A DNA stretch of 64,000 nucleotides from Umbelopsis isabellina (GCA_016758905.1 JAEPQZ010000014.1:434001-498000), one strand, 5' to 3'; shown: positions 20,915-31,997, counted from the stretch's first letter. Numbers and translations: made by a program. The notes: a model not told the origin generated them from the letters alone.

Positions 20915-23844
20915 ATGCGTAGCAGTCGGAGACTTGAAATAGCTTCGTACCAGCAGCTGCACATGTGAAGATAGAAAAGTCAACCTAACGACCGTTCGAT
21001 ATTATAGAGACGGATACGGCATATCATTGGTGTGCTAGCTCGTAATCTTTCATTTCAAATAGGGAAAAATGCTCATTCTGGAGATATTTATGGAACAGCA
21101 GCCCAAAAAGATACTACTTTGCAAAAATTCATAGTGGGAGATGACGAAAGAGCAAGCAATAATGGAATGAATCAGGAAGAAGGCTCACGAACCTCATCGC
21201 CCTCACCAAGCAGCACCCTAGTTCAGCAAAGAAGTCCAATCGCAGTCCATGCTGCCGTGGAAACTGAGATTGAAGATTCTCGACATAACCGATCTTCCTC
21301 ATCGTCGCCTTCCGCCTTCACCAGATCCCACAATCTCCTAGTCTCGTCCTCCTCAATACCGTCTTCTCCTCGTCTCGAGGAATCGAGGTTGCCAAACAGA
21401 GTGGCAACGCCTGTTTCAGTGAGCGCTATGGGAAGCATGTCATCATTAGAGCCGCCAAAGCGAGTTCAAAGTGGCTCTTCCATCATGTCTTTAGGAAGTA
21501 CGACCGTAGAAGACAGTAGTATGCTACGAAGTGTTTACCGAAATAGTCGACATGCATCAGTGTCGGATGCTGAGCGAGGATTGCTTGATTCATATGTTAC
21601 GCTACACACGTCAATGAATGGTATGCATAATTACAAAGCCATGTCGATGTTAGTGCCAGTGACTAACTTTACAGTCCAGATTCGCCATTCTATACCAGTG
21701 AGATTGTCGCTAATAGTATAAACCCGACGTTTCGAACTTTCGATACATTTGATTTTTCGGATCAGTGCAACACTAGAATAAGCGAATTAATAATTCGATT
21801 ATGGAGTAGAAACTCGCTGCCGGAATCAGCAGCAATAGCTCGTGATAGTGATGTATGGCGACATCAGCATGAAGATTCGTCCACTATAGATCATTTTAAA
21901 GCACCAGCTGATGCTGAAAACTTTCGTCTATTGCTGGAATGGGAGATAAGCTTGGAAAGCCTCACCTATCTTTGTTGCAATGTAAGAAGCTCATTTGTGT
22001 GGCAGTAGTAAAATATCTGGTGGGCTAATCAATTGCTTAACAGATGAACCATCTATCTAATCCACTGCCAAGGAACTCTATAGTCATTGAATTGACAGAT
22101 GGATTTTATACTTTGCCAGATATCGTCGTAAGTATCGAGATCTCGAATTCAGCTCTGCTAACTTCATTCATAGACTGATTAATTTTCCAATATAGAAAGA
22201 AGTACTTGGTACAGAGGGGGACGACAGTATACCATTAGAGAAATTGCTTGCAATCAAGGTTTGTTAGATCAGATATTCTGGTACAAAATGTCATCTTTTA
22301 GCTGACCAAAATCGCATTCCATTATATAGCCTAAACAATCATACACCTATAACCATATTGTGAAGTAAGTGGGATGAGTTGAAAAACGATGACGTGTAGC
22401 ACATACTGATGATTTATACCTATTACAGACTTAATACATTAAACGATTGTATATTAGATACCCAGAGATCGACAGAAGATGTTCGAAATAATATTGAAGA
22501 TATTTTACAAGCGGAAAAAGATCGATTCTACCTTGCTCGGCTAAAAGGAGAAAAGGAACAATGTGTGCTGTCAAAGCGGAAGCTCATTGAAGAGGTCAAT
22601 GTCCAGGGCGCCAAAGTGAAAGAACGGATCGAAGCACTACAAAATCAAATCAAAGAGCGAGAGAAAGCTTTGCAAGCAGCGAAAGAGAATCGACGAACGA
22701 GAGAAGAGTACTTAGAAGAGAGTGAGCGAAATTTAGAACTAAACAAGGAAATGCACAAAAAGACTATGGCTGGACTATCTTCTCGTCGGAAGGAGCTCAT
22801 CGCCGACATGTTTTCAATCTTTCCTATAGATCAGGTTTGTGAAGTGCTGCTTTATCACTGCCGTTGTGTTGCAATTTGTGGGACTAAAGACGTACTCTAG
22901 GATTACGGTGATCCACATCTTTATCATATACGAGGTTTGCCATTACCAAATTCTGTATTTGCCGGATACGATGAAGAAATCATTGCTACGGCATTGGGTT
23001 ATACCGGCCATCTAGTCAACATGTTAGCGTACTATCTGGCAATACCCTTGAGGTATCCCATTACTCCCATGGGCTCAAGAGCTTCAGTACGAGATCCCAT
23101 TTCCATTCTGCAGGGATCCAGGAAGTAAGTATCATGGAATTTGCGGTTAACCCAAATGCATCTCTAATCAAAGCTGACTTCTTCAAGTTTTCCACTGTAT
23201 TCGCGAGGCGTTGATCGGTATCGTTTTGAATATGGAGTTTTCTTATTGAATAAGAATATTGAGCAGGTTGGTCATATTTCATTGCGATTTTGTGTTATTC
23301 AATGCATTTGCTCACCTTCAATATCATTTAGCTGGTCAATGCTCATGGTTTGATTGTTATGGACCTGCGGCATACTCTACCTAACGTACACTATTTGATT
23401 CAAGCAGTACTGACTACCTCAGTATCAACTACATTATCACCCTTATCCGTCTTGTCAATATCTTCATATGCAAAGCACCCGCGCTCTAGATCAGATCCAA
23501 ATCTTGCAAAGAATGGCAGTCGAACAAGTTTATCTGCGCTCACACCGTTGAAGTTGGGAAATGACTCTACATCTGCTGTAGATATCCAGAGTAACTCTAG
23601 TCCTCATACTACCTCAGCCTCATGTGATTCAAGTCCCAAAACCATTCACGTTGTTGTTCCTGGAGACAAACTGGTCAAGGTTAATGGCATGAAACAAGAA
23701 GTCAAAGGAAGGCGCAACTCTGCACTCAAGGTGTCGCAACCAAGGTCAATCATTGCTAATAAACTGATGACTAATCACGGAAAGCAAAGCCATCAAGAAG
23801 GATATCAGAATGTTACAGCGTCGGCTTCTACTGTAAAACGATAA
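20915..23844 (+). CDS. UVRAG/Vps38-like subunit of the class III PI3-kinase complex
   Basis: UVRAG/Vps38 joins Vps34, Vps15 and Beclin/Atg6 in complex II, which acts in endosome sorting and autophagy. Probable start ATG 20915 (MRSSRRLEIASYQQL), a 45-base intron 20965-21009, then RIRHIIGVLARNLSF, matching the RRLRHL..ARNI of animal UVRAG. A Ser-rich insert follows (about 21150-21590). Then a C2-like part (SPFYTSEIVANSINPTF, FRLLLEWEISLESL), a coiled coil (22480-22800) and the diagnostic C-terminal domain: ALGYTGHLVNMLAYYLAIPL, RYPITPMGSRASVRDPIS, FPLYSRGVDRYRFEYGVF and LLNKNIEQLVNAHG. About ten exons. The long Ser-rich insert ahead of the C2 part is longer than I would expect. Atg14 is a less likely alternative, since the FPLY..FEYGV LLNKNI block is UVRAG-type. 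Confidence 0.85.
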
Positions 23845-24190
23845 ACACGCACAATAGCGTTTGAAGCTTTAGTATATAACAGCGATCATGTACAAAATTC
23901 TAATTTCTTATATGTGTAAGAAATAATTAAAAACCAAATTTCGCAGCTCCTTTCTAAAGAGATTGGCGTTCATATTCATGTCCTCCATAACAAAGAGAAG
24001 CGAAATAAAGCCTGATATTTTTGAATGTATGCACAAGCCAGTACTGTATTGGCAAATCAAAGTGGCAGGTGATTGGGCAGATCTTCATCTGTGACAGCAG
24101 GATCGTGACTGTCGTTCTGTTGCTAGCAAGTTATATACGCTCAACGTTCCGAAGTTTTGAAACTGTTCTCACTATACATTCAAGTTAATA
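23845..24190. other. Intergenic, promoter of homoserine dehydrogenase
   Basis: No gene seen. A clean TGACTC (Gcn4-type) site was looked for and not found; the nearest is TGACTGT. Confidence 0.4.
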
Positions 24191-25437
24191 ATGGTTACAG
24201 TTGGAATTGTCGGTGTCGGTCTCGTCGGATCTGAGCTTCTTGCACAGCTTCAAGCTACTGGGTCAAAGCTGTTCAAGATTGTGGCTTTGTCTAACTCGAA
24301 GCGTATGCTCACTTCCGAGAACTACGCCGGGATCCCACTGTCAGACTGGAAGAACAAGCTTACCACCTCAGCAACAAACACAGATATCAATACTTTGGTG
24401 CAATATTTATCCAAGTCACCCGAGCACTCCATCATTATTGATTGTACTTCATCAGATCAAATCGCTTCCCAATATCCCGCATGGTTGTCTGCTGGTTTGT
24501 CAGTCGTGACCCCTAACAAGAAGGGATTCTCTGGACCCTTGGATTTGTACCAGCAAATCACTTCTCTCTCAGCTAACTTGCCTGGCAGCACTCCTGGCAA
24601 GGGTAAGCCCTTGGTTTACCATGAGTCTACTGTTGGTGCTGGTTTGCCTATTTTGAGCACATTGACTGACCTTGTCAAGACTGGTGACAAAGTTCAAAAG
24701 GTTGAAGGTATTTTCTCTGGAACTCTCAGCTACATTTTCAACAACTTCTCCACCTTGAATACTTCTGCTGAGAAGAAGAAGTTCTCTGATATCGTCAAGG
24801 TTGCCAAGGAATTGGGTTATACCGAGCCCGATCCCAGAGATGACTTGAACGGCATGGATGTTGCGCGTAAGGTATAATACTGGACAGCTCTTTCGAAAGA
24901 TTATTGTAGTGGAGGTGTGTCATACTGAATTGAACTTTTTTTTTATTAGGTCACCATCTGTGGTCGCCTTGCTGGACTTGATCTGGATCTTTCAACGCTT
25001 GCCGTGGAAAGCATTGTTCCTCAAGAACTTTCCTCCGTTGCTTCTGCAGATGAGTTCATGTCTAAACTCCCTCAATTCGACGATCACTTTCAAAAGTTGA
25101 ACGACTCCGCTGTCCAAAACGGCGAGGTTCTCCGATACGTTGGTGTTGTAGACGTTCAGGGAAGTGGCAGTGGCGTGAAGTTGGTCCGGTAAGTCAATGA
25201 TGTATAATGATTTTGGAGACAGTATGGCGTATTCACTCATTTGGCATTTTTCTTATTAGATACCCCGGATCCCATCCATTCGCCTCACTTCAAGGCAGTG
25301 ATAACATCATCAAGTTCACCACTGAGCGATTCCCTAACGGAATCATCATTCAAGGTGCTGGTGCTGGTGCAGCAGTCACTGCTTTCGGTATCTACTCAGA
25401 TATCCTTAAAATTCAAGAGAGAGTTCAAGGTTTCTAG
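24191..25437 (+). CDS. HOM6: Homoserine dehydrogenase
   Basis: Reduces aspartate semialdehyde to homoserine with NAD(P)H, the branch point to threonine and methionine. Exons 24191-24871, 24950-25188 and 25260-25437. The Rossmann motif is GIVGVGLVGSEL; the catalytic region shows VVTPNKKGFSG, YHESTVGAGLPI, GTLSYIFNNFS and GYTEPDPRDDLNGMDVARK, followed in exon 2 by VTICGRLAGLDLDL. The C-terminus is GIIIQGAGAGAAVTAFG. About 366 residues, the usual size of the monofunctional fungal enzyme; there is no aspartokinase domain and no C-terminal ACT domain. Cytosolic. The start fits the family exactly. Confidence 0.95.
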
Positions 25438-25829
25438 AAAAATACAATAAACTATCTTGTAACTATTTTTGATTTGAAAAGTCTTATGTAAAGCATGGTG
25501 TTAGCCTTCTTAGTACATGGATGGGCCTTAGCTGAACGAAAAGTTCCGCTTAAAAAAATTGATTGACCTCAGAATAGGCTTGTTTGACATATGAACGCTG
25601 CGTTTGATGCTTAACATGTACAATATGATACGCTGCCCATTGACAGTATTGGAGATACTGTTATAATATGGAGAAACAGCATTTGTAAAGCTCACGAATT
25701 TCCTGAACAAAATCAAGCTTCTTGCCATGAAATGCCAAAAATGACGTGACAGAAAATTTTAGGAAGCCGATATCTTGCTCAGTACGTTGCATTCAAATTT
25801 GTTAAGGTTAAGCATAAAGATCATACAAT
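25438..25829. other. Intergenic
   Basis: Poly(A)-signal-like AATAAA soon after the HOM6 stop, then promoter of the WW-domain gene. Nothing else seen. Confidence 0.4.
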
Positions 25830-28268
25830 TTGTCTGGTATGAGTGGTCGGCAATCGAATGCAAATCGTCAGCAATCGCAGTTGCCATCTGTCTTTGACAG
25901 GCTTGGCGGTGATAGACCTAGAAATATTCCCAGACGTGGATCAACTGGACGAGCGGGCCCACCAGGGCGAGATGGAAATAGTGCCAGGGTCATAACCGTC
26001 GTGCAACCAGACAATCAGCCAAGACGGGATCGGATGATACAGCAGGATGTGCGTCAAGATACTTTTTCAAAGGAATCGTATCACACACGTACACCTCAGG
26101 ATCGTCCTCCACCGCATACTTACCGATCGGCCAACGATATACCGGTGAATCCGCGTCCAGACAGACGATTTCCCAGAGAGACAGAAGAGAGGCCTATTCA
26201 GCATGCCCGTCGTTCTCCGGATAGGCTACCTCCACAGCGTGAGCGATGGCCTGAGAGTAATAGAGCCACTGTCGTTGAACCAGCACCTCCGCCTCCGAGA
26301 CAATACGAAGACCGCGGTCCCCCTCGTCACAATAGATCCGAGCCATATGATAGGCGAAGGAACGATCGATTAGGTGGGAATCAGGATAGGCGCTATGGAG
26401 ATGATCGGCCAGAAAGACCATACCAGAGACGTGATAAACGAGATAATCGACCGGCAGCGCCACCTTCACATAAAACCTCACAACCTCCATCACATCGAGA
26501 CGAGAATGGTGACTCTAATCCACGCAAGGTACATTCAGATGGCAAAGAAAGTGTAAAAAGTAATCCAAGAGAAGTGAGCCGTGAGAACGATGAAAACGAT
26601 AGAGTAAGTCGTTCTGAGACTCCACCAAGAGAACCATCACGTAGCCCTTCCAAAGAAGCCGAGTCGTTTGAAGAGGAAGAGCTTGTGAAGGATTACACAG
26701 AAGAGAACCACGCCGCTGTGTCCGCTCCTCTGACTTCCATTGTTCAAAAAATATTCGATAGGGATGAGGATGAAGGCATTATGCAGCCTGACTGGGGTCA
26801 GGATGACGATGATTTAATGGACGAAGACGACTTTAATGTTGTTGTAGATGCACCTGAGAAGTCCAAACAGCGTGATTCAACACCAAAAACGGATAGCAAA
26901 CCAAATGATCAGCATAGATCTGAACCCACGACTAATAAGAATCGCAATGAGGAGAAGGATGCTGCTAATGACAAAAAGGTCGACAAAGATTCAAAAGAGA
27001 CTGTTGCTGAAAAATCAGAGACCCGAGATAAAGAGGCACAGGATGACACAAGCGACCCAAATATACCTTCAAAAGATTCATTACCATCTCCTTGGGAAAA
27101 GCATAAGTCAAGAAAAGGTGACTACTATTATTATAATCCAGTAACTGGTCAGAACACCTGGAAATTCCCGAAAGCCGAAGAAATCGAGGAAGCTAGTGAG
27201 CGTGAATCAAACGGTGATGAAACAGCTAGAAAATCTTCTGAACAACCTGCCACAGTAGTCCAGCCTCGTTCAGTCGACGATAAAGGTCGTTCAGATGTTG
27301 ATACCTCAAGCGAGCGTAACGCAAACCGTGATACTCACCGGGACACTCACCGGAACACACATCGAGACACGCATCGAGACACACATCGGGATACGCATCG
27401 GGACACACACGCACCGCGTGCCTCCGCACCGGTAGAGCAATCAAGACCAGCAGCATTTGATCGTCAAGAGCATAATCGTAATGGAGGAAAAGACCAGCTT
27501 CGCGAAAGAGAGCATGTGGTACCGCCACCGGCACCTAAACGCATGCGTCGAGATATAGGTGAAGCGGAACAACGACGTGGAGACTCAGGCGGCCATCAAG
27601 ATATTCGCCATCAAGAGGTACATCCTCGACAGCAGGATATCAGTAGCAGGGCAAGTGCTTTGCCATCTCAAGAGGATTTGTTTCGTCGGCGAGATGACTT
27701 TGATAGAAGGTCTTTCCGACAACCTCCACCGGGACGTGGTCCACCTCCTCCTAGGCAAGCCGAGCCTCCTCATCGACGGCCACAATCCCCACCACCAATT
27801 CGAACTATGGATGTGCCACCTCGTCGACCTAGAATGTCTCCTCCACCGCCTCTCGCTGGAGACAGACGACCTGGTCCTCCTCCCAGAAGGCGATCTTCGC
27901 CTCTCCCTCCTAGGACCAGGCGATTGGATGAGCCTAGCCCAGCAGACCACCCTCGTCGTGGAAGAGAACCCTACAATATGCCTCCGAGAGATGTTCCAAG
28001 ATCTGACAGATTTCATAATCGTACTCCAGACAACCCTAATTTTGTACCATTACCAGTACATCATAAGGACAAAGCTGCACGTTCACCACCACCACCATCT
28101 CCGCTATCGGGTGCCAATGAGGTTGTTCAAGAACAAAGAAGGCCAGTGAGACAAGATGAAGGTAAAGCGGTAAGCAGACGTCAAGAGGTAATAACGAACT
28201 CTAGAATTGAACGCAATAGCAGGGCACATGGTAGAAATCAGGACCCTTCTCACTCAACACGTCGTTGA
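25830..28268 (+). CDS. Large disordered Arg/Pro-rich protein with one WW domain
   Basis: 812 residues in one exon. Nearly all low-complexity: N-terminal RGG/RPP-like Arg-Gly-Pro segments (FDRLGGDRPRNIPRRG), RD- and ER-rich stretches, an acidic patch (QPDWGQDDDDLMDEDDF), then a WW domain at about residues 420-450 (LPSPWEKHKSRKGDYYYYNP .. NTWKFPK) of the Prp40/FBP type that binds proline-rich ligands, often in splicing or transcription. After it come an (RDTH) repeat and a long Pro/Arg-rich tail with RPPPRRP-type runs. Likely nuclear and RNA- or CTD-associated (inference from composition). I do not recognise a specific orthologue. The start is the first ATG in frame; overlapping minus-strand frames are shadows of the biased composition. 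Confidence 0.7.
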   Translation: MSGMSGRQSNANRQQSQLPSVFDRLGGDRPRNIPRRGSTGRAGPPGRDGNSARVITVVQPDNQPRRDRMIQQDVRQDTFSKESYHTRTPQDRPPPHTYRSANDIPVNPRPDRRFPRETEERPIQHARRSPDRLPPQRERWPESNRATVVEPAPPPPRQYEDRGPPRHNRSEPYDRRRNDRLGGNQDRRYGDDRPERPYQRRDKRDNRPAAPPSHKTSQPPSHRDENGDSNPRKVHSDGKESVKSNPREVSRENDENDRVSRSETPPREPSRSPSKEAESFEEEELVKDYTEENHAAVSAPLTSIVQKIFDRDEDEGIMQPDWGQDDDDLMDEDDFNVVVDAPEKSKQRDSTPKTDSKPNDQHRSEPTTNKNRNEEKDAANDKKVDKDSKETVAEKSETRDKEAQDDTSDPNIPSKDSLPSPWEKHKSRKGDYYYYNPVTGQNTWKFPKAEEIEEASERESNGDETARKSSEQPATVVQPRSVDDKGRSDVDTSSERNANRDTHRDTHRNTHRDTHRDTHRDTHRDTHAPRASAPVEQSRPAAFDRQEHNRNGGKDQLREREHVVPPPAPKRMRRDIGEAEQRRGDSGGHQDIRHQEVHPRQQDISSRASALPSQEDLFRRRDDFDRRSFRQPPPGRGPPPPRQAEPPHRRPQSPPPIRTMDVPPRRPRMSPPPPLAGDRRPGPPPRRRSSPLPPRTRRLDEPSPADHPRRGREPYNMPPRDVPRSDRFHNRTPDNPNFVPLPVHHKDKAARSPPPPSPLSGANEVVQEQRRPVRQDEGKAVSRRQEVITNSRIERNSRAHGRNQDPSHSTRR
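27331..27412 (+). repeat. In-frame 12-base minisatellite encoding (RDTH)n
   Basis: Seven near-perfect 12-base units (consensus like CATCGAGACACG) inside the WW-domain gene, encoding Arg-Asp-Thr-His units with one Arg-Asn variant. Silent differences between units show it is not brand new. Probably length-variable. Confidence 0.85.
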
Positions 28269-28442
28269 GCTTAATAAATGTATATAGCACGTGACTTTTC
28301 CTCGTTCTTCAATAATGCATTGGCCCTGAGCCTGACAATAGTTACAGCTCAGCACTTGCTTGACAACTTGTAGCTGGTGTCTACCACTTCTCAATACTCG
28401 CAAGTAGCGGCAAAGTAACACAGATCTATAAACTCCATAAAG

Positions 28443-29831
28443 ATGGAACGGAGCGCTCATGAACGAGCCCGGCATATACGGAATATTTCTCAGGATTCAA
28501 CAACATCTGTCAGTAGTGATCATTTTACATCCGAACATGGTACTGAACACTACTTTCAGCAAGTATCAGCCAACTCGTTGGCGAAACACAAACAACAGCA
28601 TACAGCCATGAATTTACAATTGATTGAAGCTACTCGTACCATACTATTTGCTCTTTCCAGCATCCACAGGAGTATCCGGCAGTGTTTGAGTTACACGGCT
28701 AACGAGAAACTGTCAACGACATTTACTCGTAGTCTGTATGAGTCGGATACATCAGTGCAAAGTCTTATACAAGCTTTGGATAAAATGGATCATGCTTCTT
28801 TGCAGAAAGCCACAAGTGCATCTAACGAACTCCTTCAGTCAGCCGGATCTGCTGTTGGAACCGTACGAAAGATCATTCAACTGTTACAAACCCATCTGAA
28901 AACCTTGGTTCACATGTCGGATATAATGTTTACTCGAACTTTACTCTTAGAATTGCATGGAGCAGCGAGTAATGTTCGATTTGCTTTCGAAACCATTGCT
29001 CCATTACCTAGCCATAATAATGCATCCACGCCGAAAACCGCGTTCGCTCCATCACCATCACGATCAAACTCTAAACCAGTAGTATACCCAAACCAACCCG
29101 TGCCTCCTCCATTACAATCTACTTCTTCGACACCCACGAGCTCTCATGCCCTTTCGCAGGTCGGTGGAGGTTCTGGCCCGTCTACCGTTAAAAAAGCTCC
29201 AGTCAACCGCGGTCGATCTCATAGTGAACATTCGCCGTCGACGCTACAATCATTTTCAACTACTTCACCACAATCTAGCTGGGAACGAGATGTCCAGCTA
29301 TTTAATCATATTAACATTGCGACAGCCGCAGCGCTTAATGTGGTAGAGCTATTGAACAATTGTTTTGAGCATAACCCTCTTCCAGATGATGCGCCATCTG
29401 CATTAGCGAAACGATTTAAAGACCTTTTAAGGCAAGTTCAACATGCGGCAGAAATGAGTCGAAGGCTGCAAAGCAGTTTACAAAGTGTGATAGCGTCTCG
29501 TACTACAGAAACAGATGATGGGTCCACGGTAGCTAACAAGGAACTAACAAGACGATTTTGGGAAGATACCAACGCTTGTCTATTGGTAAGTCATATGCAT
29601 TACCCATATATGGATCAACAATGGGTGACTAATATTCCAGCACAGGCCATTGTGGCTATGATGACGCTTGTCAAAGCAGTAGCCACTCAAGAAGACTATA
29701 GCTTTCCCAAGGCTGTTAAACAGGGTCTTTCACAGGTGACACGAGTGACTGCCGAGGTAGCCAGGCTTTGGAGCAACAGCACGTTTGCTGAAGACGGCTA
29801 TTATCTTGGCCGAGGTGGAGAACAGGGCTGA
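28443..29831 (+). CDS. SOG2-type RAM signalling domain protein
   Basis: 442 residues after removal of a likely intron at 29586-29645 (GTAAGT..GCACAG, 60 bases, stop-free, in frame); splicing joins NACLL to AIVAMMTLVKAVATQ. The region RTILFALSSIHRSIRQCL .. GTVRKIIQLLQTHLKTL, MSDIMFTRTLLLELHGAASN and later NIATAAALNVVELLNN fits the SOG2 domain of the RAM (regulation of Ace2 and morphogenesis) network, which works with the Cbk1/Ndr kinase. A Ser/Pro-rich linker (about residues 195-280) splits the domain, as in other fungi. Fungal Sog2 proteins normally start with leucine-rich repeats; none is seen here or just upstream. Family call is by pattern and moderate. Confidence 0.6.
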   Translation: MERSAHERARHIRNISQDSTTSVSSDHFTSEHGTEHYFQQVSANSLAKHKQQHTAMNLQLIEATRTILFALSSIHRSIRQCLSYTANEKLSTTFTRSLYESDTSVQSLIQALDKMDHASLQKATSASNELLQSAGSAVGTVRKIIQLLQTHLKTLVHMSDIMFTRTLLLELHGAASNVRFAFETIAPLPSHNNASTPKTAFAPSPSRSNSKPVVYPNQPVPPPLQSTSSTPTSSHALSQVGGGSGPSTVKKAPVNRGRSHSEHSPSTLQSFSTTSPQSSWERDVQLFNHINIATAAALNVVELLNNCFEHNPLPDDAPSALAKRFKDLLRQVQHAAEMSRRLQSSLQSVIASRTTETDDGSTVANKELTRRFWEDTNACLLVSHMHYPYMDQQWVTNIPAQAIVAMMTLVKAVATQEDYSFPKAVKQGLSQVTRVTAEVARLWSNSTFAEDGYYLGRGGEQG

Positions 29832-30064
29832 ACTCGCCACGTGATTTGCATGTGAATTTCAAGGTCTATGATTTGCATTCCCCTTTTTTACCATCATTCT
29901 CTTCGTCCTCTTCTTCCTGTTTGTTCCATATGTTGAGTCGTCGTCAGCCTATTGTTGCTGGTTATAGCATATCAAGTGTATGTAGGAAACATCATGATCA
30001 TCGAATCTCGAGTATAAATAATTCATCCTATTGCCTTTAAAATCCTCAGTCTTGCGAACTTGAT

Positions 30065-30562
30065 ATGAACATTGATCAGGCTGTCATGCGAGCCAAATCC
30101 CTGTCATCTTTCTTGTCAAACATGATCGGGCTACTTGATAGTGCTCAACAAGATGTGTCTAACAACGAAATGATCCAGGTAAAATTACAGCGCTTGCTTT
30201 GTCTTATAGATAAGACTCGTATCTTTTTGCTTATCATGACCCGTGTTAATGCAGGACGCTCACAAGGAATGTAGCCAATTGTATGAGTTTATCAACGAGC
30301 AGCTATGGTCGGCCAACGACAATGAGGATATTAATGCTTTGTCTGAGGCGAACGAAGCTCTTGGCCGCGCATCGGAATGTTATAATCGTTTGCTGGCTAG
30401 CTGGCAGCACAAAGCAATAGGTCAGGAGGACATTGAGGATGGGGACTGGTAAGACAAAAACTTCCCGCGCAGAGCAACTGCCCTTACTAGGTAACTCATG
30501 CATACAAACATTTACTTCTCTATAGGGAATTGGTGGATTATCAGCCTGCAACTGTCGCCTAA
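30065..30562 (+). CDS. Small stand-alone GAT-domain protein
   Basis: Three exons: 30065-30178, about 30255-30450 and 30526-30562 (joins Met-Ile-Gln+Asp-Ala-His and Asp-Trp+Glu-Leu). About 115 residues forming one GAT three-helix unit: SSFLSNMIGLLDSAQQDV, AHKECSQLYEFINEQL and ALSEANEALGRASECYNRLL, like the ubiquitin- and Arf-binding GAT of GGA/TOM1 proteins. No VHS domain, clathrin box or gamma-ear is present. It ends EDGDWELVDYQPATVA. An acceptor-like CAG sits ~19 bases before the ATG, so a further 5' exon is possible; I could not find one. Likely in endosomal ubiquitin sorting (inference). Confidence 0.6.
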
Positions 30563-31328
30563 AGGTTCTCTTGATTTTCCTGTTACCTACGCTGACATCG
30601 AACTCTCTAATACGCAAACCCATATTTGTTAGCCATACCCTCTTGAAAACACAAATCATTTCCTATCTCTACGATGTAGAATGCATGTCATGAAACTCAA
30701 GCTACTGCCTTGCTTATCTGATACTCTTCGCCAGGGCCCAAAATATATCATCGTGTATTATCATATCATATGCTGAAAGTATTCATGGGGTTATGAGCCG
30801 CACTTCATCCGCAGTTGCATGTATGCGATATGAGGTCGCTTGCCATTCTGACGACAACAATGGTGGTAGTCAATATTATTGAATTTACAATTTGTGTGGT
30901 ATCAAGGCTGTGAGAGGTATTTGATATGCCTATGTGCTTCTCGCGCATGAATATATGCTAACAGTGCAAGTTTACTGTGCTGGCTTGTTGATCAGAAACT
31001 TGATTGTAAAAGTTCATACGCATGTTTGTAAATAGGTTGTTCAGGCATAAATAAGACATGATGCTGCAGCGTTTGTGAGAAAGAAGACACAATGATGCAT
31101 GCTACAATATGCATTGCATACATGACATGGTTCCTTACAACTTCCATTCGAAAATCCATAAGATTTACACTTCTTTTATTAACCGTATAATACAACCACC
31201 TGTGAATGATGAGCTCAATGGGATCACAAACAACGTGGCTTTGCAATACCGCAATGTGTGATCTAGTTCTACATGTCTAAAGTTTTCGATACTGGTATTC
31301 CGGATATATTTTTCAGGCTGCTGCTTGC
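30563..31328. other. Intergenic between convergent genes
   Basis: AT-rich, no recognisable gene. Short minus frames at 30303-30659 and 30992-31246 lack support. Confidence 0.4.
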
Positions 31329-31997
31329 TTAACGGCCTTGTAACTTTTTTTCCATTTCTAAGAAAGCTTTCATGCCTGGGTCCAAGTCATCCGTGGCATC
31401 TCCGCCTGCATTGAACTTGGGTTGTAATTCTGGAGGTATTATTTCGTTGGCTGCAATCATCTTTTTCCGTAACGCTTTCTTTTTCTCCCTGTAGTATTCC
31501 ATATCTTCCTGATAAATGTCCCATACACTGAACATTGAAAATGATTAGTCATTGGTTAAGCGTATCTAGCCTTCTGGGAGAACTGGGCACCTACCAGTGG
31601 ACGCAGCCACTCATGCAACAGTTATCAGGTGTTTTGGGTCTTTCTGGAATGGCGATTCTTTCGCCATTCACTTCCACGAAGCTTACTGGCTCTAACTCCA
31701 TTTCAGATACTTCAGGAAAAGTTTCTGGTTCCTCGCCAAATGGAACTGCTATCTTGACACGCTGTTCTATGTTTGTTGGTATCAATTCTGTCGAATTCTT
31801 AGGGTCCTCCGGCGTCCGTATAGGCTGAAGATATTGGATAAGTTATGCATGTCCAGGCACTGATCAATAGTGCATTTCAAAAAGTTACTCACCTGGTTCA
31901 ACATTGAGGACCACCACCCGGCATAATTTGGAGATCTTTGGTTATGATACTGTCGAACATGCCGAGTGCTGGACCTGGGTAACCGAGATATAAACAT
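31329..31997 (-). CDS. Oxidoreductase-like domain protein (OXLD1-type), probably mitochondrial
   Basis: Exons 31893-31997, 31595-31824 and 31329-31527. The N-terminus (MFISRLPRSSTRHVRQYHNQ) is rich in Arg and Ser and lacks acids, a good mitochondrial presequence. The core is the oxidoreductase-like motif, Cys-rich: CCMSGCVHCVWDIYQEDMEYY, preceded by a Pro-rich PERPKTPDN as in the family. Human OXLD1 is linked to mitochondrial translation control. The codon for the last Cys of CVHC spans intron 2 (TG|T), confirming the joint. About 175 residues; the C-terminus is helical and charged (DDLDPGMKAFLEMEKKLQGR). Molecular activity is unknown. Confidence 0.85.

Noticed and set aside
26194-28016. Minus-strand frames opposite the WW-domain gene
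   Set aside because: Shadows of the biased Arg/Pro-rich codons on the plus strand.
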